Below, piece after piece: positions 21,980 through 29,634 of a DNA stretch of 31,633 nt. The notes below the pieces were generated by a model. The model did no database searches, had not been told where the DNA came from, and worked only from the letters and a program-made list of their open reading frames with translations. The position numbers were made by a program, and so were the translations under genes. The first letter of the stretch is position 1; every line of letters starts with the position of its first letter. This DNA is from a virus: the IMG/VR virus record IMGVR_UViG_3300042934_000853, positions 1 through 31,633 of that record. The stretch is one strand, 5' to 3'.

Positions 21980-23380
21980 TTACCTTGACTCGTATTCTCT
22001 TGAAACTTCTCTGAGTTCTGTCAGTTCTTTTCTACTGTACTTCTTACCTCTCTCTTTAAGGTAAGACTTTAAATCTTTTTCATCAAAATTTTCAAGATTA
22101 AATATTTGTATTTTATATTGATTAAAAAAGTCAATGAGTGGCGTTACATAAACCATTTGCTCTTTATTATCGTAAATATCAATTTCTCCCAATTCAATAT
22201 AATCCACTGTCTCATTGTTAAGCAAAGAAAAAATATTTACTTTTTTTAGTTGTTCTCCAATTACATCAATTATTTTTGATAACGTACTCGAATCAGAATA
22301 AGTACTTATTCTAACAATGTTCTTTAAACTAACTTTTGCGTTGTACTTGCTATCACCAACTAAGATCCATCCATAACAAGATAGTATGTCCTTGAATTTT
22401 GAAAATAACTTGATGGATGAATTCTTGTATGGCTTAATGACGAAACCGTTTTTTTCAAAATTGCAATGAACAATCATGACATTAATGTCGTCAAAAATAA
22501 AATTAAGTCTGTCAACAATAGAAGTAATAAAATTGTGTTCATATATCATTGATATTGTTTTAGAGTCAATAAAACCATCTCTCTTTAAATAGTCTAAAGT
22601 TTGAAGATCATTTCTTTTTCTGAGCCATTTGACAATATTACGGGTTACTACAAACTCACTTTCCCTATTCTCCTCAACATACTCACCTATTGCACAATCA
22701 CATTTTTCTGCTTCAACCAAAAGTGAATTGATTAAGTCCATTCTATCTTCTACGCTACGGTCACTTTTGTAATCCTCAATTATATCTTTAATTTTTTCTC
22801 CTATTTCTAGATATGGATTGACTAAGTCATTTGTAATTAGTATTTCATAATTGTTAACTTGACTATCCCAATTTTCGATTTTTTTTAGAATACCTGGATA
22901 ATAATGCGTAACCTGCTTATTCCATGCAAGCCTTTCCGCTTCTTTTTGAAGCTGTGATCTTGTTTTTCCCCTTCTTAATTCTATGGAAGGGAATTCATCG
23001 ATGCAAGTACTACCGACGTTCATCTTTTTTCCATTGATTTTATTTCGAATATTAAATACCCATTTGTTATTTGGTTGATTACAAAGTGAGCAATGTTTTC
23101 TCTTTGATTCGTCCTCAATAATTTCAACAGGATTATTACCGCCAATCCATTCATCTTTACAAAGATTGACTACGCCTTGTAACATTTCATTTAAAGTATT
23201 AGTCTCATCATCATCAAGTTTTTCTAATTCAAGATCTATTTCATCAGCACTTTTATCCAAGTTTTTTACCATGAACTCAAATATTTCAGGTAAGTTTCCT
23301 TTGCACGACTCACTATTTACAATAAGCGATCTGTTTTTCCTATCTAAAATGAGCTTCCTACATAGCTCGGATAATCCCAA
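21980..23380 (-). CDS. AT-rich 466-aa protein with CxxC...GxxC zinc motif
   Basis: I do not recognise this protein. After a charged helical N-terminus (1-90) comes a putative treble-clef zinc site: HCSLCNQPNNKWVF (C97, C100), about 25 residues, then VGSTCIDEF (C126). A helical middle (140-290) and an alpha/beta part (about 300-430; FVIKPYKNSSIKLFSKFKDI, IDYIEL) follow, and the protein ends in a basic tail. The start is TTG 23380, just after GGGGATGGGG. The gene is far more AT-rich than its neighbours and separates the late regulator from the HTH pair, the signature of an inserted accessory (moron) gene. A role in defence or superinfection exclusion is inference only. Confidence 0.7.
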   Translation of the reverse strand: MGLSELCRKLILDRKNRSLIVNSESCKGNLPEIFEFMVKNLDKSADEIDLELEKLDDDETNTLNEMLQGVVNLCKDEWIGGNNPVEIIEDESKRKHCSLCNQPNNKWVFNIRNKINGKKMNVGSTCIDEFPSIELRRGKTRSQLQKEAERLAWNKQVTHYYPGILKKIENWDSQVNNYEILITNDLVNPYLEIGEKIKDIIEDYKSDRSVEDRMDLINSLLVEAEKCDCAIGEYVEENRESEFVVTRNIVKWLRKRNDLQTLDYLKRDGFIDSKTISMIYEHNFITSIVDRLNFIFDDINVMIVHCNFEKNGFVIKPYKNSSIKLFSKFKDILSCYGWILVGDSKYNAKVSLKNIVRISTYSDSSTLSKIIDVIGEQLKKVNIFSLLNNETVDYIELGEIDIYDNKEQMVYVTPLIDFFNQYKIQIFNLENFDEKDLKSYLKERGKKYSRKELTELREVSREYESR

Positions 23381-23452
23381 TATGCCCCATCCCCCATAGC
23401 TAATTTATATAACTATAGTATTCGATTCAATTACCTAAAATACCTTCTGAAA

Positions 23453-23935
23453 TTACATATTTATACAAAAAATGCTAGTTAGTTTCCTTATTTCAATCTT
23501 TTTATTTGCTCTTTCCATATATGACTGAACCGTTCCCTTGCTGATCTCCAACAATTCAGCTATTTTGCCATAAGAATAAAGTTCACCTATCGCCAGTATG
23601 TACACTTGCCGCTCCTTCTCTGTCAACTCACACAGGACATCTTCGATCTGTTCCTTCTCTGCTTGGCTCAAATCTCCTTTCGGTGCTTTGTGCAGGACTT
23701 CATGCCTAACCGCGTCCAGTGTTAACGGATCAGATGGATATAATCGGTTACGTTCCGCATTCATATAATGACTGCCGGGATCCCGTCCTGTCTTGAGCCA
23801 TCTCACCGCATACCGCATATCTCGAATCATTCTGCCAATGATCTCTTTATCTTCTTCAGACGCCTCAGAATAGGCTTTCTCAGCGATCCGTATAGAGTTC
23901 CGATAGTCAATTACCATTCGACTGAAACTGCTCAT
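23453..23935 (-). CDS. ArpU/Xpf-like late transcription regulator
   Basis: This 160-aa protein has an N-terminal helical part with RYAVRWLKTGRDPGSHYMN (the conserved phage late-regulator segment) and a C-terminal sigma region-4-type HTH: LTEKERQVYILAIGELYSYGKIAELLEISKGTVQSYMERANKKI. PBSX Xpf and ArpU-like proteins act as positive regulators of late genes and lie between early and late clusters, as here. The probable job is to switch on the leftward late operon from 21405. Confidence 0.85.
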   Translation of the reverse strand: MSSFSRMVIDYRNSIRIAEKAYSEASEEDKEIIGRMIRDMRYAVRWLKTGRDPGSHYMNAERNRLYPSDPLTLDAVRHEVLHKAPKGDLSQAEKEQIEDVLCELTEKERQVYILAIGELYSYGKIAELLEISKGTVQSYMERANKKIEIRKLTSIFCINM

Positions 23936-23989
23936 TCTCCGCCATCTCCTTTTCCAATCACACCCAATTCCTTTAAGGAATTCAGTTCA

Positions 23990-24118
23990 TCACTTCTGTT
24001 TCAACGCCCCACCCTTGGTTCTCTTGTAAACGGAGTCATGAGCACCCATCAGTTCCTCAAGTTGCCACTGCTTCATAGGCTTGTCTTTTTTGATCTTTTT
24101 GGGTTTGTTCGTTTTCAC
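23990..24118 (-). CDS. Small hypothetical phage protein (42 aa)
   Basis: The GTG start at 24118 follows GGGGGAAACGAC. The product is very basic (KTNKPKKIKKDKPMK) and ends with QLEELMGAHDSVYKRTKGGAL. The C-terminal motif (L-x-x-L-M-G-x-x-x-x-x-Y-K-R) is one I have seen in short Firmicute phage proteins of unknown function beside the late regulator. It lies between the terminator at 24141 and the ArpU-like gene. Confidence 0.5.
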   Translation of the reverse strand: MKTNKPKKIKKDKPMKQWQLEELMGAHDSVYKRTKGGALKQK

Positions 24119-24140
24119 GTCGTTTCCCCCAATCTCTAAT

Positions 24141-24189
24141 AAATAAAAGAGGCACCTACTCTCGCATCTCTGCAAAAAGTAAGTGCCTC
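24141..24189 (-). terminator. Leftward Rho-independent terminator closing early genes
   Basis: An 11-bp stem with one G-U pair (24179-24189 with 24149-24159) and a 19-nt loop is followed, leftward, by TTTTATTTATT. It lies between the small early genes and the late-regulator unit. Confidence 0.75.
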
Positions 24190-24233
24190 CGTTCTCTCCG
24201 GTTAGGCATTATTATTTAATTATCCAAAGATTC

Positions 24234-24371
24234 TCATGAAAGTAGTTTTAATAATATGGTCATGAAGACAACCGCTTCAAATAATCCTGTCCCTACTATC
24301 CAGCATATAATTTCACGACGGTATTTTACATGTTCGTCATGAATTTCTTTAGCCATGTCATCAAATTTCAT
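24234..24371 (-). CDS. Small single-TM membrane protein (45 aa)
   Basis: This short leftward frame starts ATG 24371, after GGTGAAG. The product begins with a charged helix (MKFDDMAKEIHDEHVKYRRE), then has one membrane helix (IICWIVGTGLFEAVVFMTIL) and ends LKLLS. It is the kind of small membrane protein common in early phage regions. Holin-like activity is not indicated, and the function is unknown. Confidence 0.6.
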   Translation of the reverse strand: MKFDDMAKEIHDEHVKYRREIICWIVGTGLFEAVVFMTILLKLLS

Positions 24372-24394
24372 TGAACTTCACCATCACAATGCAA

Positions 24395-24610
24395 TTATTT
24401 TTCAGCAAACAAATGATACTGTGGATGATCCACCTGAGCATGATGACATTTGATTTCTACCGTGCCGAACTCTGGTAGTGGGTACATCACAACTTTTCCC
24501 TTACTTACAATATAAATCTTTCCGTCATCCTTTGCATTAACTGTGGCAGATAATGTTTCAGAATCGACTGGGATTTCCGTCTTCTCTATTCTCAACTGGT
24601 TTCTTGTCAT
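24395..24610 (-). CDS. Hypothetical phage protein (71 aa)
   Basis: The ATG follows AAAGGGGAATG. This is a small all-beta protein (IEKTEIPVDSETLSATVNA, KIYIVSKGKVVMYPLPEFGTV) ending HPQYHLFAEK. It has a general resemblance to small phage proteins of the XtrA kind, but I cannot confirm that. It is followed by the 45-aa membrane protein after 23 bp. Confidence 0.6.
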   Translation of the reverse strand: MTRNQLRIEKTEIPVDSETLSATVNAKDDGKIYIVSKGKVVMYPLPEFGTVEIKCHHAQVDHPQYHLFAEK

Positions 24611-24636
24611 AATAAATTCATTCCCCTTTGTTCTGT

Positions 24637-24963
24637 TTATGGGCTAGGAACCAATCTATTTCCCCTGTAGTAAGGTCGAAATTGACTTTGATCATCAACC
24701 CAATCAATCAAAGACCAAATTGGCACACACTTTTTCCCAACATTCCGCACACGCGGAAAACCTTGAATGTTCATGATCCGGCTTGCTGTCGGTTGGCTGC
24801 ATCGGAAAAATTTCATAATGTCATGATAATCGAGCATTGCTGGCCACTGTGAAGCAACCGCATATTTTGCTGATAATTCTTTTACCACTTGCTTGGTAAT
24901 TTGATTCGACAGCTGATTAATAAATTCTTGATCAATCTCTAATTTGATCATTTGAGACACCAT
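24637..24963 (-). CDS. HTH_17/excisionase-like DNA-binding protein
   Basis: This 108-aa protein has an N-terminal helix (IDQEFINQLSNQITKQVVKEL) as an oligomerisation part. The HTH winged domain follows at about 44-95: DYHDIMKFFRCSQPTASRIM, then FPRVRNVGKKCVPIWSLIDWV. It belongs to the phage HTH_17 family found near DNA replication genes. The start at 24963 or the ATG at 24951 are both possible; AAAGGA lies between. Confidence 0.7.
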   Translation of the reverse strand: MVSQMIKLEIDQEFINQLSNQITKQVVKELSAKYAVASQWPAMLDYHDIMKFFRCSQPTASRIMNIQGFPRVRNVGKKCVPIWSLIDWVDDQSQFRPYYRGNRLVPSP

Positions 24964-25013
24964 CCTTTGAAGTTTTATTCCCCTCTTCTTCAGATAGATG
25001 CCTTAATCCTGCT

Positions 25014-25400
25014 TCAAAAGTTAACTTCTTTGGCAATGGATAGAAGGTCATTCACAGCATCTGTCTTAGAATACATGTCATCATCAATCAACGTTCGTGC
25101 GATGGTTAAAACAGATTTACGAACATATGCATTGTGTTCTAGCATCCATAATCTTTCTGAATCAATTTTCTGTTCACCATATTTTAATGGCTTATCTTGC
25201 TGCATCTTGAGAATATGCCGCAGTTCCTTAATTTCCTTGTTCTGCCACTGCTCTCGCTTCATCTGATCAAGAGCCGTATACTTTTCCTGGATCGTTTTCA
25301 GTTGACCTCTAAGAGCCTCTATGGTTGCATCCTTAACCTTTTCATCTGCCTGAAACTTTGCTAATGATAACACCGCACCTACATTCTTTTCTTCGATCAT
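25014..25400 (-). CDS. Hypothetical coiled-coil protein (128 aa)
   Basis: The start overlaps the dnaB stop (ATGA). Residues about 15-75 are a long coiled coil (KDATIEALRGQLKTIQEKYTAL...), then a helical C-terminus (RKSVLTIARTLIDDDMYSKTD). It is not recognised. Position and coupling suggest a partner of the replication helicase or an accessory replication protein (inference). Confidence 0.6.
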   Translation of the reverse strand: MIEEKNVGAVLSLAKFQADEKVKDATIEALRGQLKTIQEKYTALDQMKREQWQNKEIKELRHILKMQQDKPLKYGEQKIDSERLWMLEHNAYVRKSVLTIARTLIDDDMYSKTDAVNDLLSIAKEVNF

Positions 25401-26692
25401 TGTAAAACCGCTCTCCTTTCAAGATCGCAAAATTTTCCGTACTCCTTGAGAAACGCCAATTCAATGGTTCCCGTTGGTCCATTCCTTTGTTTACTTACAA
25501 TCACTTCCGCAATGTTCTGCTTGTCCGTCTGACGGTTGTAATACTCATCCCTGTATAAAAACATGATCACGTCTGCATCCTGCTCAATATTGCCGCTGTC
25601 CCTCAAGTCGCTCATCATTGGACGCTTGTCCTGCCGCTGCTCTACTCCGCGTGATAACTGGCACAAGAGCAGGACGGGAATGTTATACTTCCGGGCGATC
25701 TGCTTCAGTCCCTTGGTAATGGATCCAATCTCTTGATCACTACGATCAAACTTTCCAAGAGCTTTGACATACCCGAGATAGTCAATAATTAGCAAATGCC
25801 TTTGATTCGGATTATCTCTCATGGCTTTCCGGATCACTGATCGGATACTCAAAACTGTTTGAGACGATTCATCATGGATCTTGATGTTCATCTGAGAATA
25901 AATACCGATTGCCTTGGTGATCCGTTGAACGTCCTCGTCATTCATCAACCGCTTCGGATTTCGCCACTTACCGTTATTCACACGCCCTATGGCTGATATA
26001 GACCGTTGAAGAACTGTTTTCTTTGGCATCTCCATACTGAATAAATCTACTGCCGTGCCCTTCTGTGCGGCCGCGAGAGCCACGTTTATGGCGAATGCTG
26101 ATTTACCTACAGAAGGACGTGCGGCAACCACAATCAAATCTGAATCCTGCAATCCGTTTGTCATCTCATTGAGTGCGTGTGATCCAGTTGTAATGCCTGA
26201 CAGGTCACCTTGATCCGTTCCCAGGGATTCCATCAGGTCAACCAATACTTCTTGATCTGATCGCCCCTCACTTGCCGCAGCCGATTCGTTTACAACGCTA
26301 TCAATCTCTCGGGCTACGTTCGCTAGATTATCTTCATCGGGATTTTGTATAAAGCCGGACATGACCTCTTGCAGTTTTCGCTGCTGGTAGTTGTAATGGA
26401 CAAGTCTTTGATTCATTTCGAAGTCAGCGGTTGTCGGGATAGAATTAAGCAACTCCATCAGGTAGCCGGTACCGCCGATCTCAGCCAATCTATCTCCGCC
26501 TAGTTCTTGAAACACAGTTGCTGGTTCAATGCGTATGCCTCTCTTATCCAAGTCCCTGAAGGCCTTGAATAAGATCTTATGCCGTGCGAAGGTGAAATTT
26601 TCGACACTAAGCGTGCATTCGTCAATGAGCTCTGGCTCGCTCAGAATCGATCCGATCACGGTTTGTTCTGCTAATTCGTTCTCTATCTGCAT
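25397..26692 (-). CDS. dnaB: Replicative DNA helicase, DnaB family
   Basis: This 431-aa protein starts at ATG 26692, eight bases after GGGAGG. The N-terminal collar domain (ENELAEQTVIGSILSEPELID) precedes the RecA-type motor: Walker A ARPSVGKS (about 191-198), the MEMPKK block and Walker B LLIIDYL (D304). Arginine-finger-region motifs follow (QLSRGVEQRQDKRPMMSDLRDSGNIEQDADVIMFL). The protein is complete and probably active. With the upstream gene as loader and the DnaD-like initiator it forms the phage replication module. Confidence 0.95.
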   Translation of the reverse strand: MQIENELAEQTVIGSILSEPELIDECTLSVENFTFARHKILFKAFRDLDKRGIRIEPATVFQELGGDRLAEIGGTGYLMELLNSIPTTADFEMNQRLVHYNYQQRKLQEVMSGFIQNPDEDNLANVAREIDSVVNESAAASEGRSDQEVLVDLMESLGTDQGDLSGITTGSHALNEMTNGLQDSDLIVVAARPSVGKSAFAINVALAAAQKGTAVDLFSMEMPKKTVLQRSISAIGRVNNGKWRNPKRLMNDEDVQRITKAIGIYSQMNIKIHDESSQTVLSIRSVIRKAMRDNPNQRHLLIIDYLGYVKALGKFDRSDQEIGSITKGLKQIARKYNIPVLLLCQLSRGVEQRQDKRPMMSDLRDSGNIEQDADVIMFLYRDEYYNRQTDKQNIAEVIVSKQRNGPTGTIELAFLKEYGKFCDLERRAVLQ

Positions 26693-27026
26693 CAAGGACG
26701 CCTCCCATCTTCACCCGCTTGAGAAATTCATTGAACCGTTCCCAGTCCGGGGGATTTGCCCTTGCCTGCTCTTCCCAACCCTTTATGTTCTCTTTCTCTT
26801 GATCGAAGCCGTCTTTCTCCGGACGGACAAGAATATCACCGGGCAATGGCGGGCGACGTGTGTTGGCTGGGTTGTTCACATAGTCATAAAAACGCTGAAG
26901 CGTTGGCTTGAACTCTGCATCCTTGGCTGCATTCTTCCAGACGCCCATGTATGTGGCATCGTTAACCACGTAGGTATACATCCGGGCGATCTGTGTGGTT
27001 AATTTTGCTATTTCAGCTGGTGTCAT
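26622..27026 (-). CDS. Probable helicase loader / G39P-like protein
   Basis: This 134-aa protein starts at ATG 27026 (AGAAGG eight bases before). The N-terminal half fits the helical DnaB-loader pattern: TPAEIAKLTTQIARMY, GVWKNAAKDAEFKPTLQRFYDYVNN, RRPPLPGDIL. This resembles SPP1 G39P-type helicase loaders/inhibitors. The C-terminal half (80-134) is charged and poorly conserved in look, and its last 23 codons overlap the start of dnaB. The placement between initiator and helicase fits a loader, but the family call is tentative. Confidence 0.55.
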   Translation of the reverse strand: MTPAEIAKLTTQIARMYTYVVNDATYMGVWKNAAKDAEFKPTLQRFYDYVNNPANTRRPPLPGDILVRPEKDGFDQEKENIKGWEEQARANPPDWERFNEFLKRVKMGGVLDADRERISRTNRDRIDSERARAH

Positions 27027-27843
27027 TGGCTTCACCTTCTAGGAATTTATTGATTTCTTGCTGCTCTGCTTCAAGTCTTCTAGGAACAGCGGGAGACGCA
27101 TTATTCTGCCGCTCCGCTCTTTCATGCTGCTTAGTGATGATCCCAACAAGTTGGACATATTTCTCTCTTAGCTTGCGTGTAGAAAGAATGTTGTTGCACC
27201 AAAAAGAATCTTTCTGTGACCACTTGATAACGTATTCTATCTGCTCTTTGGTTCTGTTGTCTTGCTCCATCATGAGACGTATATCGTTTGCCCATGACTC
27301 AATGTTTGAAGGATCGTTTGCTGCTGGGTTATTTTGCTTTATGAGATTGGCTAGTAATTTTGCTAACCCCATTTGAGTGTCGTCAAATTTATTTGCACGA
27401 CGTTTATTCTTTTTCTTTACTTCTTTAGTTCTTACATTCTTGTTAGCTGTTAGTTGCCTGTTAGTCGCCTGTTGATTGCCTGTTGCCTCGTCTGTTGATT
27501 CACTTTCCTTTGCCTGATATAATCCCCAATTTACAATGGTTATCAGCCTGTTTTGGTTTGTTGACTGATCTGTTAGAAATCCATATGAACCAAACCTGCT
27601 CAAGGCAGTGCGTACATTCTGAATTGAGACACCTTTTCCGCACTTTTCGGCGATTTTAGGCAGACTTGTGATCATCTGTCCCGGCTTCGCCATGAACTTT
27701 TCCCCATGGAACTCCCAACTTTTTTCTTCATGGTTTGCCATGCAAAGTAACGTGATTAGAATGGTTTTCTGCTCAGGGGTAGACTCCACCCATATTGGCT
27801 TGTCAATCAATTCACGGTATATTTTTATCCAACCTCCGGGCAT
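27013..27843 (-). CDS. Phage replication initiator / replisome organizer-like (DnaD-like)
   Basis: The ATG at 27843 follows AGGTGAT, giving 276 aa. The N-terminal winged-helix part contains GWIKIYRELIDKPIWVESTPEQKTI (typical of phage replication initiators), then IAEKCGKGVSIQNVRTAL (HTH). The middle is low-complexity and polar (STDEATGNQQATNRQLTANK), encoded by iteron repeats. The C-terminal DnaD-type block is EQIEYVIKWSQKDSFWCNNILSTRKLREKY. It probably binds its own gene at the iterons and recruits the helicase through the G39P-like loader. Confidence 0.8.
   Translation of the reverse strand: MPGGWIKIYRELIDKPIWVESTPEQKTILITLLCMANHEEKSWEFHGEKFMAKPGQMITSLPKIAEKCGKGVSIQNVRTALSRFGSYGFLTDQSTNQNRLITIVNWGLYQAKESESTDEATGNQQATNRQLTANKNVRTKEVKKKNKRRANKFDDTQMGLAKLLANLIKQNNPAANDPSNIESWANDIRLMMEQDNRTKEQIEYVIKWSQKDSFWCNNILSTRKLREKYVQLVGIITKQHERAERQNNASPAVPRRLEAEQQEINKFLEGEANDTS
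27441..27503 (-). repeat. 11-bp iterons, candidate phage replication origin
   Basis: Plus-strand TGTTAGTTGCC (27448), TGTTAGTCGCC (27459) and TGTTGATTGCC (27470) follow head to tail at 11-bp intervals. Shorter TGTTAGC (27441) and TGTTGCC (27481) copies flank them, with another TGTTGATT at 27493. The unit is not a multiple of three, so protein constraint does not explain it. Iterons inside the initiator gene mark the origin in many siphophages. Confidence 0.65.
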
Positions 27844-27892
27844 TGCTATCACCTGATTTCATTTCTGATCGTGATTTTCTGCCGTCACTGTG

Positions 27893-28234
27893 TTATAATG
27901 ACGGGCGAAGTATTTCTTTGACATCATCATGAACTTTGCTGAACAGGAATTCCGATACGTTGGTGGGGCCAACGGGTTTTCCATTCTCAGCAAGCCATGT
28001 CGTGATGAACTGATCAAAGTATTTATATTGTTTTTTTACCGCTCGTTCGGCTAATTCCGGACGATTTTCTTTTTTAAACACCAACTCTGCAAATACGCAG
28101 TAATTAAACAGCTTGGACAATTCATTGGCCGTTCTGATTAGTCCAACCGTCTTGCCTTCTACATACACCGATATCATTTTTCCGTTTGGTCCTGGCTGCT
28201 CGCCTACTTTGATGTGCTCAACAATTGGGATCAT
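27893..28234 (-). CDS. Hypothetical early phage protein (113 aa)
   Basis: The ATG at 28234 follows AAGGAG by eight bases; the frame reaches back to 28294 but without a site. N-terminal beta strands (IVEHIKVGEQPGPNGKMISVYVEGKTVGLI) precede helical segments (RTANELSKLFNYCVFAELV, YKYFDQFITTWLAENGK). It may be a regulator, but I do not recognise it. It lies downstream of the promoter/operator at 28297-28318 and ahead of the replication genes. Confidence 0.6.
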   Translation of the reverse strand: MIPIVEHIKVGEQPGPNGKMISVYVEGKTVGLIRTANELSKLFNYCVFAELVFKKENRPELAERAVKKQYKYFDQFITTWLAENGKPVGPTNVSEFLFSKVHDDVKEILRPSL

Positions 28235-28296
28235 TGAATTCAACTCCTTAAAATTTTTAGTAGAATCTACTACCTGTATCGCCTGAAGAACCACTT

Positions 28297-28318
28297 ATTA
28301 TACTTGTCTCATAGACAA
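28297..28318 (-). promoter_or_regulatory. Leftward promoter with perfect inverted repeat
   Basis: A perfect TATAAT (28297-28302) is preceded directly upstream by the palindrome TTGTCT-ATG-AGACAA (28318-28304). The repeat lies where a regulator would block or bend the -35/-10 spacer. A TTGGAA lies 19 bp above the -10. A further GTAGATTCTAC palindrome lies near 28257-28272. It probably drives the 113-aa gene and the replication block. Confidence 0.55.
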
Positions 28319-28346
28319 TTATTCCAAAGTAGATTCATAGACTGTT

Positions 28347-28622
28347 CTACCTCCTTCTTTGTTCATCGAGCCATTTGAGAAGGAATATCCGTGTTTCACG
28401 TGCTGGGAAGTACCATTTCTGGCCAATCTTGTATTTTTTCAATCGGTCATCTCGAAAGAAAGTGTTCTGAACAGTTCCCCAGCTCATGCATGTTCGCTTG
28501 CACAATTCCTTCGAATCCCAGTAGACAAGCTCGCCATCGATTTTTTTGAGGTGTTCCTCAACTTTCTGAAGAAACAATTCACGTGTTTCGGATTCATCAA
28601 TTTCAACACTGACCATGGACAT
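28347..28622 (-). CDS. DUF771 family protein
   Basis: This 91-aa protein starts at ATG 28622, seven bases after AGGAGG. The C-terminal half has the DUF771 signature: VYWDSKELCKRTCMSWGTVQ, RDDRLKKYKIGQKWYFPAR and ETRIFLLKWLDEQ, a winged-helix-like fold. DUF771 proteins are early genes in Lactococcus, Bacillus and Staphylococcus phages, function unknown, probably DNA-binding. Confidence 0.85.
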   Translation of the reverse strand: MSMVSVEIDESETRELFLQKVEEHLKKIDGELVYWDSKELCKRTCMSWGTVQNTFFRDDRLKKYKIGQKWYFPARETRIFLLKWLDEQRRR

Positions 28623-28642
28623 CTTTATCGCCTCCTTTTTTC

Positions 28643-28670
28643 GTTATACGTTATTAAAAGCACTTGAAAA
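28643..28670 (-). promoter_or_regulatory. Leftward promoter of the DUF771 gene
   Basis: TTTTCA (28670-28665), a 16-bp spacer and TATAAC (28648-28643) precede a strong AAGGAGG and the ATG at 28622. It is moderate in match and well placed. Confidence 0.45.
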
Positions 28671-28729
28671 GAATTTATAACTTAATCACTCAAAGAACAT
28701 GTTCGACCCCTGCTTTACCTCTGATGAAT

Positions 28730-29362
28730 TTATTTCACCCTTCGAATCCATTTAGGCTTGCGTTTACGCGGTACGACTTTAGCAATCTCACCTGTTTTCT
28801 TATTTTGCATGTACTGCCCGGAACCGTCTGAAAAGGATTCAAAGAGTGTCAGATTGCTTTCTTCTGCAAATTGCTCAAACCAGTCTTTTTCTCCTCTTGC
28901 TTTTTGGAGATGTCCAAGTGCGACCATCTTCAAAGCAGAATATGAAAATATGGTTTTGTTATTTACATACTCCCAAAGGAATTCAGACAGACCTTCTCTG
29001 CCAATTGGCTTGTCCATATCAACCGATTTCAAATAGTTCATGGTGTAAAAGTAATCTTTAATTCCATATTTTTCACCGTCATACGTTTTATCAACCGGAA
29101 AAACCTGAATAAATTCACGTGGCGTAAATTGGCCAAGATAATTATCAACCATAAAGATAAAATTCATTGTATCCTCGGCTTCTTTTGCTGAAGGGTTCTT
29201 TAGCTCCTTACGGCTGAGCAAATATTTAACAGACAGAATAGCCATTTTCTTTTTTTCTTCACGAGTATAATCATTCTCGCCTTTCTCATAAGCCGCGTTA
29301 ATCAATCTTCCTAAGGCTCTTAGATAAACGTTGGGTATTCCTTTAACCGGCACGCTTTTCAA
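28730..29362 (-). CDS. Hypothetical early phage protein (210 aa)
   Basis: The TTG start at 29362 follows AGAGGGGATG. The protein is mostly helical (KMAILSVKYLLSRKELKNPSAKEAEDTMNF, FMVDNYLGQFTPREFIQVFPV) and ends in a very basic tail (RKRKPKWIRRVK). A short beta hairpin, GQYMQNKKTGEIAKVVPR, precedes the tail. I do not recognise a family; such proteins occur next to antirepressor genes in Bacillota prophages. A nucleic-acid-binding role would fit the basic end (inference). Confidence 0.6.
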   Translation of the reverse strand: MKSVPVKGIPNVYLRALGRLINAAYEKGENDYTREEKKKMAILSVKYLLSRKELKNPSAKEAEDTMNFIFMVDNYLGQFTPREFIQVFPVDKTYDGEKYGIKDYFYTMNYLKSVDMDKPIGREGLSEFLWEYVNNKTIFSYSALKMVALGHLQKARGEKDWFEQFAEESNLTLFESFSDGSGQYMQNKKTGEIAKVVPRKRKPKWIRRVK

Positions 29363-29376
29363 ATTGACATCCCCTC

Positions 29377-29634
29377 TCAGTAAACTGAATTATCGTCACG
29401 ATCACTTTCTACTCCAGTTTCGTCTGTGATCTCTTCCATCAGATTTGTAATTTGTGTTTCTGCAAAATCGATGGTATTGCTTAACCATTCCTCACGGCTC
29501 ACGATGTCTGATACTTCACCCTCAGAACTAATTGTCTTAATGACAAGGAGGCCTTTTTTGGATCTCATGCACTCCATATCTTCGCTGAGCTGATCAAGAC
29601 GATTTTGGATCTTTTTAAGAAGCTGATGATTCAT
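29377..29634 (-). CDS. Hypothetical coiled-coil protein (85 aa)
   Basis: The frame is open from 29823, but the upstream part overlaps the antirepressor-like gene. The ATG at 29634, preceded by GGCGGAAG, starts MNHQLLKKIQNRLDQLSEDM. It is acidic and helical, ending in an Asp/Glu-rich tail. It overlaps the 3' end of the regulator gene by 20 bp. The function is unknown. Confidence 0.55.
   Translation of the reverse strand: MNHQLLKKIQNRLDQLSEDMECMRSKKGLLVIKTISSEGEVSDIVSREEWLSNTIDFAETQITNLMEEITDETGVESDRDDNSVY

Noticed and set aside
27882-27904. Inverted repeat CCGTCA...TGACGG
   Set aside because: It looks like a terminator, but the stem is short and no T run follows on either strand; it overlaps the stop codon of the 113-aa gene.
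28695-28704. Palindrome GAACATGTTC as an SOS (LexA) box
   Set aside because: The LexA box in Bacillus needs GAAC-N4-GTTC; here only two bases separate the halves and no promoter overlaps it.
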